The translations under genes were made by a program, and so were the position numbers. DNA of 62,000 bases from contig NMRA01000434.1 in assembly GCA_002633005.1 (NCBI GenBank), positions 27,874-89,873 of the forward strand, written 5' to 3'. The notes beneath the pieces were generated by a model. It saw only the letters and a program-made list of their open reading frames with translations, made no database searches and had not been told where the DNA came from. Shown piece by piece: positions 21,301-36,300 of the stretch. The DNA comes from Phoronis australis (taxonomy: Eukaryota > Phoronida > Phoronidae). How positions within the stretch are numbered: the stretch's first letter is position 1; each line of letters opens with the position of its first letter.

Positions 21301-24300
21301 CAGAAAAGGCATTTTATTAACAAAAACATTTCAGAAAATTTTACATGCATATAATTTACAATTCTAATGACCAATTCTTTTCATTTTTGTCACAAATTTA
21401 GCAACACAGATACCAACTTTTAGGAAACATTGAGATGTGCTGGAAGGTTTGTAACACGCGCGATTCATTCTTATTTTTTAGTAGTCAGACAATGTTTTGT
21501 AGGCCAATGAAAGTTAATTTCACCTGAGTTAAAACAAAAACAAAAATAAGAACGAGTTTTGAAAAAAAAATCGCTACAAATGATATAGTGAGACCATCCT
21601 ATAATTTTTACGTCATCAGTTATAATTTGTTGCTTACATAACCACATAAAACCTTACAGATAAAAAGTAAAATATTAGATAATACTAAACACACCAAAAA
21701 ATGTGCCAAACCAAACTATAGTACGATAAAATCTCACCAATTTAGGACAAAATATGGCTGACAAGTAAAATTATTTCTTCATTTTTCATCAAAGAGAAGT
21801 AGCACCAACCGAATGCTTTAACATTTTACAGTTCTATACCACGGATACAACCACACGTTTTGGGAAACTGTGGCCATTCATAACAATCTTAGGATGCTTT
21901 GAAAAACAAAAAAAAACAAGTAACAATTTTGAGAAATATTTTTGTCCAAAATACGTAAGATTTTATCGTAAACTATGAAATGCCATCTTAACAATACTAA
22001 CAGAGTTTGAAGTCTCCTTAGACCCTGGAACATGCCCCGGCGAAGGTAGGTTAAACCATTCTCTGTCAACTGACTGCAAAAACAACAGTGAGTCAGTCAG
22101 ATGTAATGCAGGTGAGATACGCCTCATCTGTGGGCATTATCATTAAGGCTCATGTTGGGAGCTTGGCAAGATCATGCGGGCTTAGTGGAATGCAAGATCT
22201 CAGCTGCATTTCAATCACCAAGATGTGCTTAACCTCTTACCAAATAGCTGCCAATCAAAGTGATAAGACTGCACTGTCAAGTGACAGATAGTAATAAATT
22301 AATGCTTGACATTATTCCTCCTGCAAAAGACAACATACCACATTTTACAATGGTGTAAAGGATTTAAGAAAGATCTTAGAGAATGGCAACTTCCAACTCT
22401 GACTTGCTCTTTATCTAGTAATTTAGGATTTTGTAATTAAACTGGATATTTTTTCTCAAATAAATGCGCACTACAAAAAGCTTTGAAAGTCTGACAGTAA
22501 CATTCAGCCAGCAAGTTTGTGTTTTGATATTTTGTCACGGTGAAAATGCGATTCGTGTGTCAGTCACATGTTTTAACAAAGTTGAAATACTATCAATTCT
22601 AAAGATGGTGCATACTTACAGGTAGTCAAGGTGCATACTTACAGGTAGTCAAGGTGATTATTTCCCAGGAAGGCTCCTTCTTCAATTTTTTCAATTTTAT
22701 TATTACGGAAATCTCTGAAACACACACCAGTCAATAATCAAATCAGTGTAAAATAAGCCACTCTATAACGAAAGATACAACTTACAACTGAATAATACAT
22801 TATCATTAAAAGTAAATTACAATATACCATGCATGACTTAAAATATCGGATATCACAAAGTTCAACCTTATTCACTTTAAAACAACTCCTTAAAATAGAA
22901 TTTGATGCTAGGAAAGCAATGTTTGAAAAATCCACTTACAGTTTACGTAAAAATTCCAGAGTTCTCAATGAACTGTCTTTTTTAATTACTGAAATGCTGT
23001 TGTCTCGCAAATATCTGAAACCACAATTTTTCAAAAGATGAGTTAAAATGCAAAGCAAATATTCAGACGTGAGGAAAAATTCATCATGGAGACCTACAGT
23101 GTCTTATTAATTTAGACTATGGCAATTGTAGAACAAGTAAAGTGAGACAAGCAAAATAGCCAAAGAAATGTTTTGTAAATAGACCTTCCTGTCACACACA
23201 CTACACAATCGATATTTCAATTAATTGACGGCCCTTCTATTTGTCGAAACGTTGCAAGGAAAATTAACAAAGTGGAAATTCCCACACTCATTAACTGAAT
23301 CATGTCTATCACAGGAAATTGACATTTTCAAATAGAACATCATCTGCGAATGAACACCCACTGGGGGTATGGCAAACAAAGGGTACTGTTTCAGAAGAAT
23401 AGCAAATTTGTGTACACTGGAAACAGGTCTGAAGAGCTACTTTTGATTATCAAGTGCTGGAGTATCCATTCATGTTAATGCCCAGGGCAACTAATACTGA
23501 GAAAGGAGGTGTCAAGCCAAGTATAATCGAAAAAGGGCAACTGAAAGAGAACAGTTGTGTTTATTGGTTCATAACACCTGCAATTTACTCTATCGTGCTA
23601 AGGTTATACATGCTACGGCTTTTGGAACTTTTCGAAAATCATGAGGTGGGCATTCAGCTAAACACGGACATTTGAACCTGAATGGATATGCAAATTACTT
23701 GTTTCTTTTTGCAAAACTAACGAGGAAACGTCTGTTTCAAAATCAAAGCAAGTGGCCTTAACAAATCAATGGGTGACACCCGACATAAGGAAAAAGAGAG
23801 TACCCACAACTACTTACTGGGATTTTCCTTAAGTTTCACATGTACAAGGTTGCGTTTCACATGACCCAGGGGCAGATCCAGGATTTTTTAAACGAGGTCA
23901 GATCAAAAATTTTTTTTAAAAAGGGGGTCAAAGTCAACAATTTAAAAGTCTAGATTTGATTCACTAAAATCAAGAGAAAAGGGGGGCTCCGGACCCCATT
24001 GACCCCCCCTGGATCCGCCTATGTGGCCTACGTAGACGTTAACCAGCACTTGCCGCAGAAAATCTTCACTTAAGGAACAGGAACACAATCAAAATTCAAC
24101 ATTTTAACTTCACCGACCAATCAGTTCTACTAGTGGCCACCCTTTTGTTAGGATAGGCTAGTACTTTCACGAGCATATTCGTAGCTACAATGGTCGCTTT
24201 TCGGTCATATGATTATACACGTTTTTTTTTCAAGATCTCGCCTTTCTCGCAAGAACCTAGGTCTACAGAATGCTTTCCTGTGTTGCTTACAATTCAGTGG

Positions 24301-27300
24301 TAAGCTTTGGTAAGTTTTCGGGGATTTCTGTAAGGCCTTTTCCAGAACAGTCGACGCGGTTGTCCTGACATGTACACTGAGACGGGCACATGGATATGGC
24401 ATCACACATGTGGGCGTTCATTGTGCGGTACTCTTCACCACCTGGAGATTAGAAACAAACCACACACATGCAAGCTGTGACCCTGAAGTCCACAGATCAT
24501 GTGATCAATGAAATCAAGAAACAAAAGCACACTGCACATTTTAAAAAATTCAACACACGTAATGTGACATCAGTTCTTAACACAAATACTTGCTTTGGTT
24601 CGATTTACTAATTTTTTAGTAATTGCGAAATTTGTCAGTGACCAAATTTTCATTCCGTGTCTCAGAACAAAAAATTCTAATTACGGTAATAAAGTTAACA
24701 TTTCTAGGCGTCTTTGTCAAAAAGTTGACGAAAAAATTGTCTTGTCTGCCATATTGTGTACTTTGATATCAGAGAGGAATAACTGCACTTTCATTCTCAA
24801 TTTTCTAATTATGTTATTTGACATGCCGAAATGTGAACATAATGTCCCACTAAATACAAATCAAGTGATTCAATCCATGCCTTACTTTCCATTCAAGGAG
24901 CAAATTTAAAAAAGATTTCAATTAATATTAAGTCAGAACAAGATGTCTCTAGAGCATATAGTCACTAGAAGTAGAAGTAGGAAGTTATTCCATTCGCTGA
25001 GAAGATAACCAAGAGCCACAATGGGACAGTATCAGTTCCACTCATGAACAGCGGAGGAGGTCATGTCTGAAAGTCACCTTTGACCTTTGACCCTTCTCTA
25101 CTGTTCCATGATTGGTGACTATTGAAGGTCATGGCTATTTGGGTAAGAACAGAGTCTAACAAGACACAGTCGTGGTAGAAGTATCCAGCAGTCATATGCA
25201 CATAATGCCGCGAACAGATTCGGGCTACTAGAAAAACTTCTTGACAGTATACTTTTCTTCAGATTCACAAGAATAAAAACAAATTCCAGGTCATGTGCAG
25301 TCCGTTACACATGAAAAAGGGCAAGGGCATGGTTTGCGAAAGTTTAGTTGACAACCAAGTAAAGATTCCTAAAACAGCTACAGTTAACATACTGAACCAA
25401 GACACCAAGACCAAACTACACCAAATCAGCGTAAAAACAAGTCAAAATCAAATCTAGACATTCAATACAGACAAACAGAATTACTACAGAAACGAGATTC
25501 ACAGCCAGATATACATTAAATACATTTACTAACTAAAGAAGAAAAAGAACAGTTTCGTTTTGCATGCTGAACAAGTCATCCTCAGGCCAATAACCAGAAT
25601 GTTTGACCAAGCCAATGCAAAAACGAACAAGTGACTTCAGGCAAAAGCTTTACGAAACAACACTATAAAAGATTTGAAAATCAGTGCTTTTCATCTTGTG
25701 GCGAAACCATTACTGCAGTAAAAATTCATGCACCTGTAACAGAGGTCCAGTGATTGCAACCAAGACACTTCATATACAGCGCGACCTTTATCAAAGCATG
25801 CTGCAGACATTGCTTTGGCATAGGAGTAACAGTGATTACAAGCACATACATCATCAGCCTCAACTTGGATGCACAACTAGTTAGTGGCAACACACAAGGC
25901 GTAAAGGTCAGTCAGACAAATATGCACAAATAGCACCTTAACAAAAACAAAAGCAAAAATAACCAAACCAACAAAATATAACATCGAAATATCAAGCTAA
26001 ACAATAGAACAATGCTGCAGAAAAACAAACAAATAAACAAAATGTCAGTTCTAAAATGAAAAGACAAAAATGTAACTGCCGTACGTCAGCACAACTATCT
26101 TTCGCCAAGTGCTAGTAATTTACACATCTGTTTAAACATTACGGCATAAGCTAGTGATTCCTCGCTCACCAACCACAGACCACCACCATGTTAGACACTG
26201 TTCTACATCCCGTTAGATAGCCCACAACAATCCTCCATGTGCCACCAAGCATGCTGGGAACTGATACTTACGCTTACATTGGAACTTCACCGAAGCGAAG
26301 TAACCAATCTTCTTCCTCTGCATACGTTTGGGCATCACACAGCGGGCACCACTTGTCTCAATGGGGTGAGCATGTAGGAACTCGGACAACCAACGCAGAT
26401 TGCAGTCACAGATGAAAGGATTACCAGCCAAATGCCTGACAGAGATATGGAAAGAAAATCGTATCAAACCATTATTCCATATTTGTTATTAATATGTTTG
26501 CTTAAGAAAGACTTTGAAAAAAGAAAAAAAAAGTTAAATCACAGAAAATATGAATACAGCATTTCAATTAAATCCCAATGCTTGGATAATTAGAGCTTGT
26601 AATTTCAGCTGTAAGAAAAAGCTGTAAGACTACTCAATAATTGCTCATAAAAACCACTACCACTAAACTCAGTGAATGTCTTATATTAATTACGACGCTT
26701 TCTCACGCTTACGTGCTCATTTGCACATCTCTACAAATCAACAAACTACGCGCAATGCGACTCCATGAAAGTTATACAGTATTCTAACTGGTACCATATT
26801 TTCAACAAATATCATCTCCAACCCATACTCACATTGTCTGGATACTTTTAAGTGGTGAAAATGTTCCATTGGCAATGGATGGGATTTTGTTGTCATAAAG
26901 AGATCTGTGGAGTCAAATAAATGTCAATGTGATCATTAGGACTAACAAATACCTCTACCTTGAAGAAAATGAAAGATGTCGAATCTCAGACACCCAAAAT
27001 CAAAACTTTCTCAAACAGCCCATGAAAAACAGAACCATAACAAAGTAAAAGTACAAATGACCTGCTTACAGCATTCAAACATCTCAATATTACGTTGAAA
27101 GTTAATTTAAAACAGTATTTCTGATAAGTCACTTTATTAAATAAATTATTTAAACTGACCTCACTATTTGACCACCATTGTTTTACAAAGCCCAAACCTT
27201 TTGGTTAAACATCACAATCAGTATTTCGGCTTGTACTTACAGAAGATTTAAATTTTGTAGGCCTTCAAATGTGTCCTTGCGAATACAAGAAATCTTGTTG

Positions 27301-30300
27301 GCATTTAACAACCTACAATAAAAATTTGCACAGCAAGTCAACAAAGGCAGAGACCCCCCCCACAAACTTTACATTTACAAGATCAACAAACAGGAGCTCG
27401 CTTTGTCTGCTCACAAAGGTTATTCATAGTCACATTAGGTTTCAGCAGATGTAGATCAACAAAAGAACAAAAGAATAGATATAATAACTCTTCACTTACA
27501 TAGTGCACAATGTGCCTGAAAAGTGAAATTCTATTTTGTTAAATTTCTGCACAAAATCGAAGATTAAGAAAAATTTAGTCTATTACAAGCATGATTTGTA
27601 CTGCGTGGATGTCATAAAACAATTTATTATAAGTTTTGGATTATTTGCAGTAAAGTAATCAGTCTCCAAAATTGGAAAACATCTTAACTTTGGAAATTAA
27701 TTTTGTGCAAAATAAGTGAAGAATTACCATATGTACTTCCAAGACATATTTTAACAACTACATTAAAGTAAACGAGGCATTATGACCTACAACAGGACCA
27801 AGACAGTAAGAAGGACATTATTGAATAAAATGTAATCAGAAACTAGGTTGTCATCAAGAAGACATTAAATATAAACAGCTAATCTCACAGTACAGAAAAA
27901 TATCTTACAAGCTGTTCTTATTGTCTTTACAGCAAAAGAAACCTTTAAAATGTGTCAGCGAGAAGTTTGGAAATCCTATTTTTGAAACCAAGTTGTCCTT
28001 TTCAGTTGATGCAAATTGACAGTATGTAATGAACATCTCTTTCAACAAGTGCACCTTAACGTAAGGTAAACTCTATTATTTAACGTGTACCGTGTAAAAG
28101 TTACAGTCACTAAGATTAAGATCAAATAATGATTGTTTACCTCATTTCATGCATAACTATTAAATCAACACAAATAAGGTAAAATGTTCAGCACAGACAT
28201 TCTGATAAATATATTTGTACTAAAGTGATGGCAGATTACCAGACATTCAATGTTCTACGGAGTTGATACCTACAGCAGCTGCAGCGAAGACAGATCTCTG
28301 AAGATTCCTCTTGGGAGAGATGAGATTCTGTTCTCATAAACCACCCTACAAGAAGACAATACTACAACTGTCAGTAAACAACAATCAACATTTGAGGTGA
28401 CATATTAACTACATAATTAATAGAGATTGTAAACATATTTAAAGGGTGCTCAGTTTGCAAGGTGACTGTTCTCATAGAGACAGCACAGCAAGTGGAGACA
28501 TTCCAATTAATTAAGACTATTGTCACAGCAACATACCTTGAGTAATTCGTGTTCAGGATTTTGTAAATGAGGGTTATGTTAAAGAATAAACTTAATATAA
28601 TAATTCTTCAACTGTAAGTAAACACAATATGGCGGACATAGTGGAAGTTTTTGCAGTAAAAACAAACATTAAACAAAATTTGCTCTTTTATTACAGTAGC
28701 ATGGCTCGTACCGTTATAACACAATGTTTGGTAAAATATGATTATTTGTGGCAATGTAGGCCTTTAAAATAGAAAAAAATGTTCTCCATTATTTTTTACA
28801 TAATATTTGATGAAAAATCATACTTAAAGATGAAATAGTACACAAAGAAGAAACGAGGTTTGGGGAAACTGACATAAAGATGAATTGTACTAACAGTTAG
28901 TCGTCCAATGATAGTTGACAAACTGCAAATACACAAGACTTATTGGAATATTATTACTTTGCAGGATTATGCATTTTTTGTAGTATTTCCATTAGTTTTT
29001 AATATGTATCTTGTAGCGACATTTATTTCAACAGAAACTATGCAGTACTTACAGAGATAAAAGTGACTTGAGCCCAACGAATGAGTCAGAATGCAGTTCT
29101 CTGATGTTGTTGTTACTCAGGTCCCTGAAACACCAAGTTGTTCATAACTTATTGATTGACACAGTAATGTATAAAGATGTTGCCAATAACCTGAAATTGA
29201 GTTATTTATATCAGTACTACATGTCTTACTGCAACAAATGTGTAAAGGCATATAGATGAACTTTTAAAAGCACCAAAATGGTCTATTTTCAGAATTATCT
29301 TTGAAACATCAGCAGAATAAACTGCAATATGATATTCAACAATTCACCAACGTTGGTAAAAACTAACAGAATCAAATATCAAACAGCATTAAAGGTGGAC
29401 ACGGACCCCGACTTGTAGTCTGATTCACTTAATCATAAAATTAAAGGTGACAAGTTCAATTATCCAATCCACCAATGTGAAATTTGATGACTTGTTTGAT
29501 GTTGGTGTTTTGCCACTGTGGTACAAAATATAGACCAGTGATAGCCTGGGGGGCAGGATACATCAGGTAAGGCACTGACAGTAGGCAGAGTACAGGATAT
29601 GGGGATAATGTATGGTGAAAGAGGAAACATAGTACAAGTCACCAGAGACAATTTGTAATCTAGACTACGAATTGAATGGATGGACTTGTTGTTACCCACA
29701 CAATACAATATTGTGTAGCGTGAAATTAACTTTGTTCATCGACACTGTACCGTATCAAATGCAGTCAACCATGCATCAGTTATTCTCTGTTTCAGATGAC
29801 ATGATATTATTATGATGGTGGGATCTGGCTTACAGTGAACAATCAGAATCAATTTGTTGCGGTAGAGTGGTGAACAAAAGTTGGCTCGACTAGCTCAGAG
29901 AGTCACTGACTTTGATCTTGATCGTAGTTGATGGCCACAGACCACACTGAGACTGAGAAGAAGAACCTCGGGCACAGCACACTTTATTAACCCTGTTTTA
30001 TTTCCAGTTGGCAATATAATACAGGTGACAGAATCCCACAGCTCCATTACACTCGCTAAGCAGAGTATTTGAGTGAATTGCGGTTTGAAAAATCTGGGAT
30101 GAGTACATACAGTATGTGATTAGGGTACTGATTTAATTTAATTTTATTTTATTTTACCCAATATTATAGTTAGAGCAACTACTGTCATTTTTGATGTTTT
30201 AATTAAAATGTTAATTCAGTTGTTAATAACAATTTAATGAAAACACTGGTTTGGCAATGAGGAGAAACATCATAAATTAATTCAGAGAAATTGATTTTTT

Positions 30301-33300
30301 GGCAAAAGACAATATTTAAGTTTCAGTCAGCTTCAACCCAGCATGACAGTAAATATCCAAAGAGCCTGAAGCAGAAATACCCACTATCTAGTGATTGGAC
30401 ATATTTATTTTCAGCTTAACAATATTTCTTTCTGATTGGCACTAATTGAGACTAGGGGGCAAAAAACAGCTGCATCAACCATTAAACATGCTTCCCTACT
30501 GAAAAAACGGCAATCTCTCATTCAATGTCCTGTAGGTATCTTTAATATTCTGATTTCAAAGTAAAGCAAATACAAAAGCTCCTTTGTAAATGAAAAACTA
30601 ATTCTAATGCAAGTCTAGGAGAAAAACGTAATATTGTCAATTTCCTTGGATTTGGTGTGACCTAACTCTTTTGGACTATAAGTGCATAAGGAACATATAC
30701 TAACTATATGAAGACCACACACAACACTATATCATCAATAATGTTATCTTGCAACCAATACTCACATTCTTTGCAGCTTTTTTACATGTAGGAAGGCATT
30801 AGCAGGTATCACCGTAATCTTATTGTGTTCAAGACGCCTGAAAACAAATGAGGTTTACGTTTCAATTTCAGTCCACACAAAAACATTACATTTCAATCCA
30901 TTTATACTATACCATTCAGCTGCATTACTGTTTCTTTTATGGTTCCTAATTGTGTATGGGATAAGCATTTAATTCATGGGATCTAGGAATGCAGTGTAAT
31001 AACCATGCAGCTATACAAAGGGACAAGTACTGTCCAGAGAGAGAGAGCAAATCAATATGATTCACGGGGCCACACACATGGATAGGGTCATAGTGTGACA
31101 GTAACCAAATGTGAGGTGCTTTTAGAATTACCATCACCAAATTGTAAGAGTAACATACACGAACCACAAGGCCCCTGACGTAACAGTTACTGAACCAAAA
31201 ATATAGGAAATTCACTACCACACAATTTGGCTTTTCTGCAACAAGAGCATATGCTGGAAATAGGCCTATCACAAAAACTTCAACACCTTTGAGATTCCAA
31301 AACTTTCTCAGCTTTTTGTTTCAACCAACAACAAATGGTCTCTTAGATTTGCAATATATGTACCATAAGCGGAAAGGACTAACAATCTAAAAAATTTACA
31401 GGAACTTTGTTTCTTAAACAAAGGACTTAGGGAGTGCACTTTGAAGAATGGGTGGTTAGATAAATTCTAGTAAAAAAGCAAACACTGCGGTAGGAATCAA
31501 ACACTGGGTATGGTCATTTGAAAAATGAGTGCACAAATGTTGCCAAATGTTGGCAATACCACCCAGCTTCAGGGGTGTTTACTGCAAAATTAAGCAATGA
31601 AGGCACATTACATCAGTAAAGGAAACATTAGTCTGTCAACAGTCAATAAACTGACTGGAGAAATTGGTAATAGATAATGGCTTATGAGTCAACACAACCC
31701 TGAGGCAAGGCAGTACACTGCCTTGGATATGGCAATCATGAAAGGATACATAAGTTGCACATTGCACAACACAGTCTGGGACTCTGTTGAGGTAAAGGCC
31801 AATGTCTCTAGTTTCTGAAATCTATGAGTTTCACATCAACAAAACCCATTTTATGTTTATGTTTATAGACCATGAGGACAGTTTCTCAAAAAATAATCTT
31901 CAAAGGAAAAGATTACTTACATCATTTCGTGAAACTGAAAATTTCATCACCAATTTTGCCATGAAATCATATTGTCATGTCTCTTCAGTTGCATTCATGA
32001 AATAAATGACTTGATACTGTAATTTTTGAAATATTGGGAAACCTTTTCTGAAAAAAGATTGTTGATTATGGTAATCTCAACCCAAAGAGTGAAACATATG
32101 CCTAAAGTAGTGTTATATTCCCTAAGTGACCAACAGTTTTGTTCATCACAACACTGAAGCCCTAACCCAAAGAGGACTGGGTACATATCTCTCAGTAATG
32201 ATAGGCCAACCCCCCCCCCTCAACAAAACATATGTCTCACAGTTGTGCAGTAATGGCATGTTGAATGTTGCCAAAAACTGGCCAAAAGAAGCAGCCAAAC
32301 TAGCATGTGCTTATAGAACTTTGTTTCCATGACAATGTTTATAAAGGAGATTGATGGAATGTCCAACAATTCAAGGGCAAATAAACAGACTGGACTTTTA
32401 CTACAGTGTCGACAGACCAAATGGGCCAATTGTTTTATGGGATGTTTATACCTGTTTGATGCACAGTGACACCTCTTAGACAACATCAGACAGGATGGTA
32501 AATATAAGACAGTAAACACCAAGTGTGTGTGGGTCACCAGTAATCAGCTACTACTTGTTCATGATTTAGTGGCCAAAAGACAAAAAAATCCTTGACCACA
32601 TGGTAACAATTGAGGGAATGGAAACTGAAGAAATACCAGTGTCAGCTGCTATGTACAGGAGGCAAGTTCTAACCTTCAAGGATATGTGTTTCCTGGGGCC
32701 CCCCTAAATTCGTCTATGCAGTCATGGTGATGGTCACTTACAGTGTTCCCGCATTTAGAAAACAATTTTTCTCCGTTTTATAACGTGCATCAAACAGGTT
32801 CTCAAAATGCAGGACCCGCGTAAGTAACCATTGCTCCAGTCATTCTTGATGACCAGGGAGACTTACAGCTCTTTCGTTGTCTCTGGGATGTTGGCGGGTA
32901 TCTCCAGAAGTCCCTTGTTGCGACAGTCCACTATCTCCTTAGTACACTTGCACTGGCTGGGACACGTGGCTGTCTTCTCACACTGGCTAGGTGGACGGTG
33001 TGACTGGTCGTCTACATGATACAAATAAGGCAGTTTCACTTAGTTGTGAAGGAAACAGGGCATGTCAGAGAAGTATCCACACTTTTAACCAGCAACCATA
33101 TTGATGAATAAAATATCAGAATAAAATGAGAAAAAATAAGGATACCAAAAATTTGTTGTCTTTAATCAGCAACTGCACTAATGTCACTCCTTTATGGTAC
33201 AAGCAGTTTAGAGAGATCACTCTGAACTAATTAGATATTTACATATTAATTATTCATTTACATAATTTGCCTTTCGAGTTTGTCAGTGCTGCTAGTTTTT

Positions 33301-36300
33301 CTGAACAAGAGTAAGCAAAATATAATTCCTTCTCAGTCACATCACTGACAGGCATGGCATTCTCATGAGAAAATAACATTGTGGGCCTTTTGACCTTTTC
33401 ACAAGACAAAAAAGGCATATTCAGTAAGGATTTTAATTCTTAACTGTTATGAGAAATCATCTCACTGAATTGTACTTAACCTGAAATGCCAAGTCTCGCT
33501 GAAGTGGTACTTGTGTTAAGGGTGAACCATCAAGAATCTAGCAGCTATTTCAGTCAGCAGTCGTAAGAGACTACCATTTCTTGTCTATACTTACACGTGC
33601 ACTCGAAACTTTTTTCGTGCAATTCCGCCACGGCCACATTTCTGAGGTTAGCTGGTGAGTGACATCTGGTGAACAGTGCCAGAGTTCTGTGCATTTTCAT
33701 CCACTTGGAGAGCCAGGAGAGATGACAGTCACAGACCAAGTTATTCTCAGCTAGTCGCCTAGGGTTGAGAGAAATATAACAACAGTCTGTCATAAATTGA
33801 AGAATAGCGAACAGTTGTGATTATAATGCAAACTCCTGAATTGATGTCAGTCTTTCCAATTTTGAGCCCCGAAACTTGACAGAAGGAGATTTTTGCCTCT
33901 TTTAATTTTTACAGAAGAGTATTTTTCCGTACAAAGGCACTGTCATAATTTAATCATTAATTTACGTGTAAATTTCAAAATGACCAAATATCCATGAAGA
34001 GAAAATCATACTTTCAGGGAAATATTTCCAATTGAAATTGTATGTCAATATTTCTCAAAACAGAAAAAATTCAGAGGTAAAAAAGCAGGCTAATTAGCCT
34101 GGGTATACATTCAACTGTTCAACACTATTGATAATTGCTCAAGACACTTACAGTACTCTGAGTTCACCCATATTAGCGAAGATATCACTGGCCAGTGTTG
34201 TAATATTATTCCTGTTCAAGGTTCTGCAACAACAAGATACAGACAACTATAAACACAGACATAGCTGGGTATACACACAAGACCTTATTAAGGGTAAACA
34301 AATCATAAAGTGCTAAATAAATGTAGAGGGAGTGGTAAATAACTAGACTTCCACAGGTAGTCAGATGGTTAAACTTGCACAGGCTGGTAGTCCAACAGAA
34401 GGAGGGTTGGAAGGGTAAGCCCATAGAAGAGGTATACGGATGACCATTTCATGACCTACAGATAGGGGCCTTTTGTAATGTAATTTACTACAACAGGGTT
34501 AACTATGGGAATTCGTAACAGCTACAAAAATTCCACAAAATGGTTTTCAGTATTATGGATATTTCAAAAGTTCCATTGCAAAAGTTGTAAAGTAATTCTT
34601 CGCTAACTAAGCATACAATATGGCCGACAAGAGAATTTTTATTTTGTTACATTTCTCAACAAAAGTAAAGATTAAGGACGTTTTGGCCTATTGCAAGCAT
34701 CATATACAGGATGTGCATGTCATAAAATACAATTCGTTGAAATTACGATTATTTTCAAAAAGATCATTATCCTTCGAAAAATGGAAAAATTACCATACAA
34801 TTATTTTTGTGCAAAACAAGTGAATTACCTTTTTCTACAACATAGAATCTCTTGTGCTGTTCAAGGCTTAATGGCTTTAGGGTCAGGCTTATGGAATTAA
34901 TCTCTACAACAGTGATGTTTCTGATATAAAACAAAAGAGTGACTTTTTCTTGAAAGCTCTCCACAAATGGGTCCAATTTTGGGTAGGTATCTTAATTTTC
35001 ACTACTGCAAAATATAGTTGAGTAACTCCAGGAGAGAGGTGGGTCCCGCCACTTTTGGGGATGAGTGAAGTTCCACCAGCCAGTTTGTCATCTTTGGTTT
35101 ACCAATAAATTTGGTAGTGCAGTCATTGTAAAATCCAGCAATGATATGGAGTCTTTTTCAGGCCGAAGTACATGACTCTACATGTAAGTTTAACATGGGT
35201 ACAAATTTGATCAAACCAGTAAACTGTGTTGGTAGTACCTTTTTCCAAAATCTTTGTATTGATTAGATTCCATTTTGAATTGTTTAGCTTTTGGAAGCAC
35301 ATCCTAGCCCATTCCAGGCTCAACTATTCAGAACACATAGGGGATAATAAAACTGTTATCTTCTCAGCCAGGACCGTGACCCTTTAGTCCCGTTTAGACA
35401 TCAATTTTTGCCCCGGCACAGCTGACATGGAGCAAATTGACCCGTGTCAAGCGGCCGTTTATACACACAACTCACTAACCGTGGCAACACGGAAATTAAA
35501 GGCTGGAGAGACTGGATCAAACATGAGCAGGTTTACAAATGACGAGAGTTGTAGAGACAAAGAACCTGTACGTAAGTCCTTACACAAGTGCAGTAGAGAT
35601 GATCTATTCCGCTTTGCTCCAGTTTCACGTTTAGACTTATAATTGACATGGCGCAAGATTTTCGGGCGCAAATTGCTCTACCTCACAAATGGGTGGCAAA
35701 ATTTGTCACCGCGGTGTCAATTTGCTCCGTGTCGGTCCGTTTACACACTGGAACAATTTGTTCCATGTCAGCTGATCCATGTTAACTTCATAAGTGTAAA
35801 CGGCACTTTTGTTAAGCAGTGTTTAGTTACACAAACCAGTTGGGAGAGTATGGGTTAAGAGCAGTGTTAAGAATTGCTTTCATTGATCTTGCCCGTCAAT
35901 TTCAAAAAGCCTATTGCATGTGAACAACACCCACATGATTTACAACCATCCAGGTCTGCAAAATTCTGAGCCACTATGCGGACTAGTGACGGGTCTCCAG
36001 CCCAGAATGCATGACATATGAGAGAACAACCCCTACCGCACATCACAAGCAACAAAATAAGTAGGCAGAGTGTAAATATCAATAGTTCAAACCTTATTGA
36101 ACAGATGATTGATGGAAGCACAACAGAAAGATGTTATGTATGGTTATGGCAATGATCAACAGATGACTCTAGTTTGCCATTGCATTGTAAGTACGAATCA
36201 AGATGGCAGAATATAGCACGATTAATACATTACATGGTGTAGGGAGTGAAAAGAGACGTGTTTGCAACATTGCTAAAATCAACTCTAATCTCCCAGCATT

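Noticed and set aside
27497-27530. A possible 16-nt microexon on the - strand, bounded by TTTTCAG and GTAAGTG (GCACATTGTGCACTAT)
   Set aside because: 16 nt would break the frame between two LRR exons that join perfectly without it, and the sequence lies inside a MITE relative, so the splice-like borders are probably chance.
30946-31272. A 108-codon - strand frame within a slit intron
   Set aside because: No domain recognised, no splice sites that keep the slit frame, and neighbouring D2 exons already join correctly.
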